Assembly: GCA_017502425.1 (NCBI GenBank)
Contig: JAFVVB010000202.1
Coordinates: 1 to 22,886 of the forward strand
Origin: Ruminococcus sp.
GTDB lineage: Bacteria; Bacillota; Clostridia; Oscillospirales; Acutalibacteraceae
DNA length: 22,886 nt
Direction: 5' to 3'
Positions 21,901 to 22,886 of the stretch are shown one piece after another. How positions within the stretch are numbered: position 1 is the stretch's first letter; the number at the start of each line of letters is the position of its first letter. A model generated the notes under the pieces. The model was not told where the DNA came from, made no database searches, and saw only the letters and a program-made list of their open reading frames with translations. Position numbers and translations under genes: made by a program.

Positions 21901-22655
21901 AACTCACTAAATGCTTCTATGCCGATAGTTTCCAATGCAGGGTTTATTGTCACTTTTTCTAAAGAATTACAGCCTCTAAAAGCTGATTCACCTATCTCCA
22001 GAAGGTTTTTTGGCAATTCTATACTTTTAAGAGAAGAACATCCATAAAAAGCTTCGCTGCCTATATATTTTAGCGAATCGGGAAAAATGACTTCAACAAG
22101 TTTGTTGCAATATGCAAAAGTTTCACTTCCGATTTCTGTTATTTTACATTGCATTGTTACACTTTCCAAGTCGTAACAATATGCAAAACTTTTCGGATAT
22201 ATATTGGTAATGGTAGGAGGCAAAACTATACTTTTCAGTTTTGCGTCACAAAATGGGCCGTAATATTCTCCGGATATTATGGTTGTAACGGTTTTTCCTT
22301 TGAGAGTGGAGGGTATGACAACGTGTTCTTTTAAAGTTTCTGGATTATAGCCGACAATATCAAGTGTACCTAGATAATTCACATCATAACGTACACCATC
22401 ATACTCTATATCATACGGGACTTCACCAACACTTACTATATCAGACTTATCATTTTTTGTTCTATTATCTGTCTGTTCTGTACTACTTTCTTGTGCTGTA
22501 TCGTAGCTTATGTTCTCATCATTGTTTTTTATAACTTCTACTTTTGGCTCTACCTGTATTTCGGCTGTTTCAGCATTAAAGCTGATTGATACAGAAAATA
22601 TCACTGTAATCATCATTACCAGACATAGAATTACAGATAAAATTCGTTTTTTCAT
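18909..22655 (-). CDS. Secreted BspA-type LRR protein with seven FN3-like repeats
   Basis: A 1248-residue exported protein. It has a signal peptide (MKKR, hydrophobic core, cut near FNA-E at about 28), a polar linker to about 80, and BspA-type leucine-rich repeats of about 23 residues (80-630; pattern 'AFxxCxxLxxIxLPxxxxxIGxxAF'). An LRR cap ends near YAKAYGVKYANG. Seven FN3-like domains of about 85-88 residues run from 638 to the end. There is no LPXTG, dockerin, SLH or choline-binding module, so surface attachment, if any, is by another route. BspA-type LRR proteins bind host or bacterial surface proteins in other species; the ligand is unknown here. The start at 22655 has AGGAGG 8 bases upstream. 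A longer in-frame start at 22694 would lie within the upstream gene and is rejected. It is the second gene of an operon with the partial gene to its right. Confidence 0.88.
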   Translation of the reverse strand: MKKRILSVILCLVMMITVIFSVSISFNAETAEIQVEPKVEVIKNNDENISYDTAQESSTEQTDNRTKNDKSDIVSVGEVPYDIEYDGVRYDVNYLGTLDIVGYNPETLKEHVVIPSTLKGKTVTTIISGEYYGPFCDAKLKSIVLPPTITNIYPKSFAYCYDLESVTMQCKITEIGSETFAYCNKLVEVIFPDSLKYIGSEAFYGCSSLKSIELPKNLLEIGESAFRGCNSLEKVTINPALETIGIEAFSELESLTDVSFEGKNTNLAIESWGFSRCPNLVNIDFSCIKSIGKSAFSKCVGLKNIEIGAIENSSLDETSFYECTSLESVILSKYIKTIPSQCFYRCTNLKSVTMPSVTSIGVSAFEGCSSIESFDLTKANVLRENAFNECSNLKEITFSDKVTYTMEAGLFKNCTSLKAVKLPSTLTDLPSSCFNACAALESIEAKSLINIGYGVFSGCINLKEFSFATNNKIKTVGGNAFARCYGLTEISLPYVTTIGETAFIDCENLYKVEIGKNLTRIGERAFYNCYSLAHISLPSSTKYIYDEAFENCYSLSKVTLNEGLKEIGERAFFNCFSLYDIYIPKSVKTIEKMALGCFEEKGQYYAYTGFTVIGLASSLADEYAKAYGVKYANGLSAPEITSVTNTNSGIKINFEKLSGMSGYYRVYRKTAGTTWSKLADVTTASYTDTTAKAGTKYTYTVKFIGYDGTTSLYDKTGLSTTRLVTPSGVKTESIENGVKLTWSKVAGATKYRVYYKTSSGWKGIGDTSSNSFVHTAVKNNTSYTYTVKAFDKANNSSSFNSKGWSIKYLETPRITSVTNAQNGVKITWGKVAGAENYRVYVKTSTGWKGLGNTTSTSYTYTGVSSKNAMTYTVRCMSKDGKKTTSGYDKEGFTHTFLAPPKVSKFTNTTDGVKLTWNKVSGAVKYRIYVKTSSSWKGIGDTSDNYFIHTDAQSGKSYTYTLKAFDKNGVSSSFISKGFTNKFIATPAISAITNTDSAMKITWGKVTGAENYRVYVKTSTGWKGLANTTSTTYTHKNVASGTNYTYTVRCMTKDGKTALSDYDKNGKSYTYLSKPSITKIENVEDGVKITISKVTGATKYRVYIRENGTWKSIGESVTTTFIHTDALSGTSYTYTVKAFKNDVASSTHNSSGWSNTFISTPEISFYDCTDDGVFLRWDKVRGAEKYRVYVKGENDSTWRKLADTTSTEFIHKDVVQGEIYTYTVRCISSDAKKFTSGYDKKGEEIFYEV
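18912..20744 (-). repeat. Seven tandem FN3-like coding repeats alternating in two types
   Basis: Units of about 255-265 bases encode the pattern 'GVKITWxKVxGAxxYRVYVKT..GWKG...YTYTV'. Units 2, 4 and 6 are type A (KYR[VI]Y, KGIGDTS or similar, VKAFDK or LKAFDK, SxGW/SKGF). Units 3, 5 and 7 are type B (YRVYVK, TTST, YTVRC, SxYDKxG). Unit 1 is nearest to B. Units 3 and 5 share a 26-base identical stretch (20128-20153 and 19606-19631), evidence of recent duplication or gene conversion. Confidence 0.85.
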
Positions 22656-22669
22656 ATAGCTATCCTCCT

Positions 22670-22886
22670 TTAATACTCTATACCTGTTATCCAACCATCA
22701 GCTCTCTGCACACCTTGTGGGTTGGAAAAAGCTGAATCGACATTATTTCTAGGTTCTTCGAAAAAATAAATAGTGTCAGGGAGCGGGTCGGTTTTTTCGC
22801 CAAACGGATAGTGGTAGTTCGACCCACTGCTATTGTTTGATGTATCATAAATATTTGTGTATTCGTACGGATCATAAACTTCTCTA
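22670..22886 (-). CDS. 3' end of an unidentified gene (5' end outside window)
   Basis: A frame with no start codon in use is open from the right edge to a TAA at 22670-22672, encoding at least 71 residues. The peptide is rich in Asn, Asp, Tyr and Ser (for example YDPYEYTNIYDTS, NYHYPFGEKTDPLPD) and ends GWITGIEY. The AGGAGG of the LRR/FN3 gene directly follows its stop, and the ATG comes 14 bases after it, the spacing of a coupled operon. A 62-codon frame on the same strand overlaps it in another phase but has no ribosome binding site and basic low-complexity content, so this frame is preferred. The family was not recognised; the composition suggests a secreted or surface protein. Confidence 0.65.
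   Translation of the reverse strand, partial: REVYDPYEYTNIYDTSNNSSGSNYHYPFGEKTDPLPDTIYFFEEPRNNVDSAFSNPQGVQRADGWITGIEY

Noticed and set aside
22656..22694. Longer N-terminus for the LRR/FN3 protein
   Set aside because: It would precede a classic MKKR signal peptide start with AGGAGG at 8 bases, and would overlap the upstream gene.
22687..22875. 62-codon ATG-initiated frame on the minus strand near the right edge
   Set aside because: It has no ribosome binding site and an odd basic composition. It overlaps, in another phase, a stop-free frame that runs to the window edge and ends right at the next gene's ribosome binding site.

Overview
The window is AT-rich bacterial DNA that reads like a gut-type anaerobic clostridium (Oscillospiraceae/Ruminococcus-like). 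The support is Gram-positive style AGGAGG ribosome binding sites, a thiazole branch that uses the oxygen-sensitive radical SAM enzyme ThiH rather than ThiO, an ECF-type vitamin transporter component, and large secreted proteins with BspA-type leucine-rich repeats and FN3 domains. The genus is inferred from style only. Most genes lie on the minus strand.

Layout from left to right. (1) The 3' part of a SpoU/TrmH-family RNA methyltransferase (+) ends at a hairpin terminator. (2) A secreted papain-type cysteine protease with beta-helix and LRR tail (-) diverges from a small membrane-anchored protein (+) built of five 26-residue cysteine repeats. (3) A thiamine operon (-) runs thiS-thiF-thiG-thiH-thiE-HAD phosphatase-thiD-thiN. 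It lies behind a TPP riboswitch with an intrinsic terminator. (4) A second, nearly identical TPP riboswitch precedes an ECF transporter S component and a small radical SAM protein. (5) A MoxR ATPase - DUF58 - membrane transglutaminase operon (-) follows. (6) A two-gene operon (-) encodes a MerR regulator with a membrane hairpin and zinc ribbon, and a CPBP intramembrane protease. It sits behind a promoter with a MerR-type 19-bp spacer. (7) A FliB-like cysteine-rich protein (+) is followed by a 1248-residue secreted LRR/FN3 protein (-). Upstream of that lies the 3' end of another gene that leaves the window on the right; it has no start codon in the window but a clear open frame.

Working together: ThiS/ThiF/ThiG/ThiH make the thiazole, ThiD phosphorylates HMP, and ThiE joins the two to give thiamine monophosphate (TMP). 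No ThiL (TMP kinase) is present. Instead the operon has a HAD phosphatase and a thiamine pyrophosphokinase, which together would convert TMP to thiamine to TPP. TPP would then shut off both riboswitches. HMP synthase (ThiC) is not in the window, so HMP comes from a gene elsewhere or is imported, possibly by the riboswitch-controlled ECF protein.

The most interesting points are the MerR/CPBP pair with its operator, the HAD-for-ThiL arrangement, the duplicated riboswitches framing an ECF-radical SAM pair, and the strict A/B alternation of the FN3 repeats. No tRNA, rRNA, CRISPR array, insertion sequence or phage gene was recognised.
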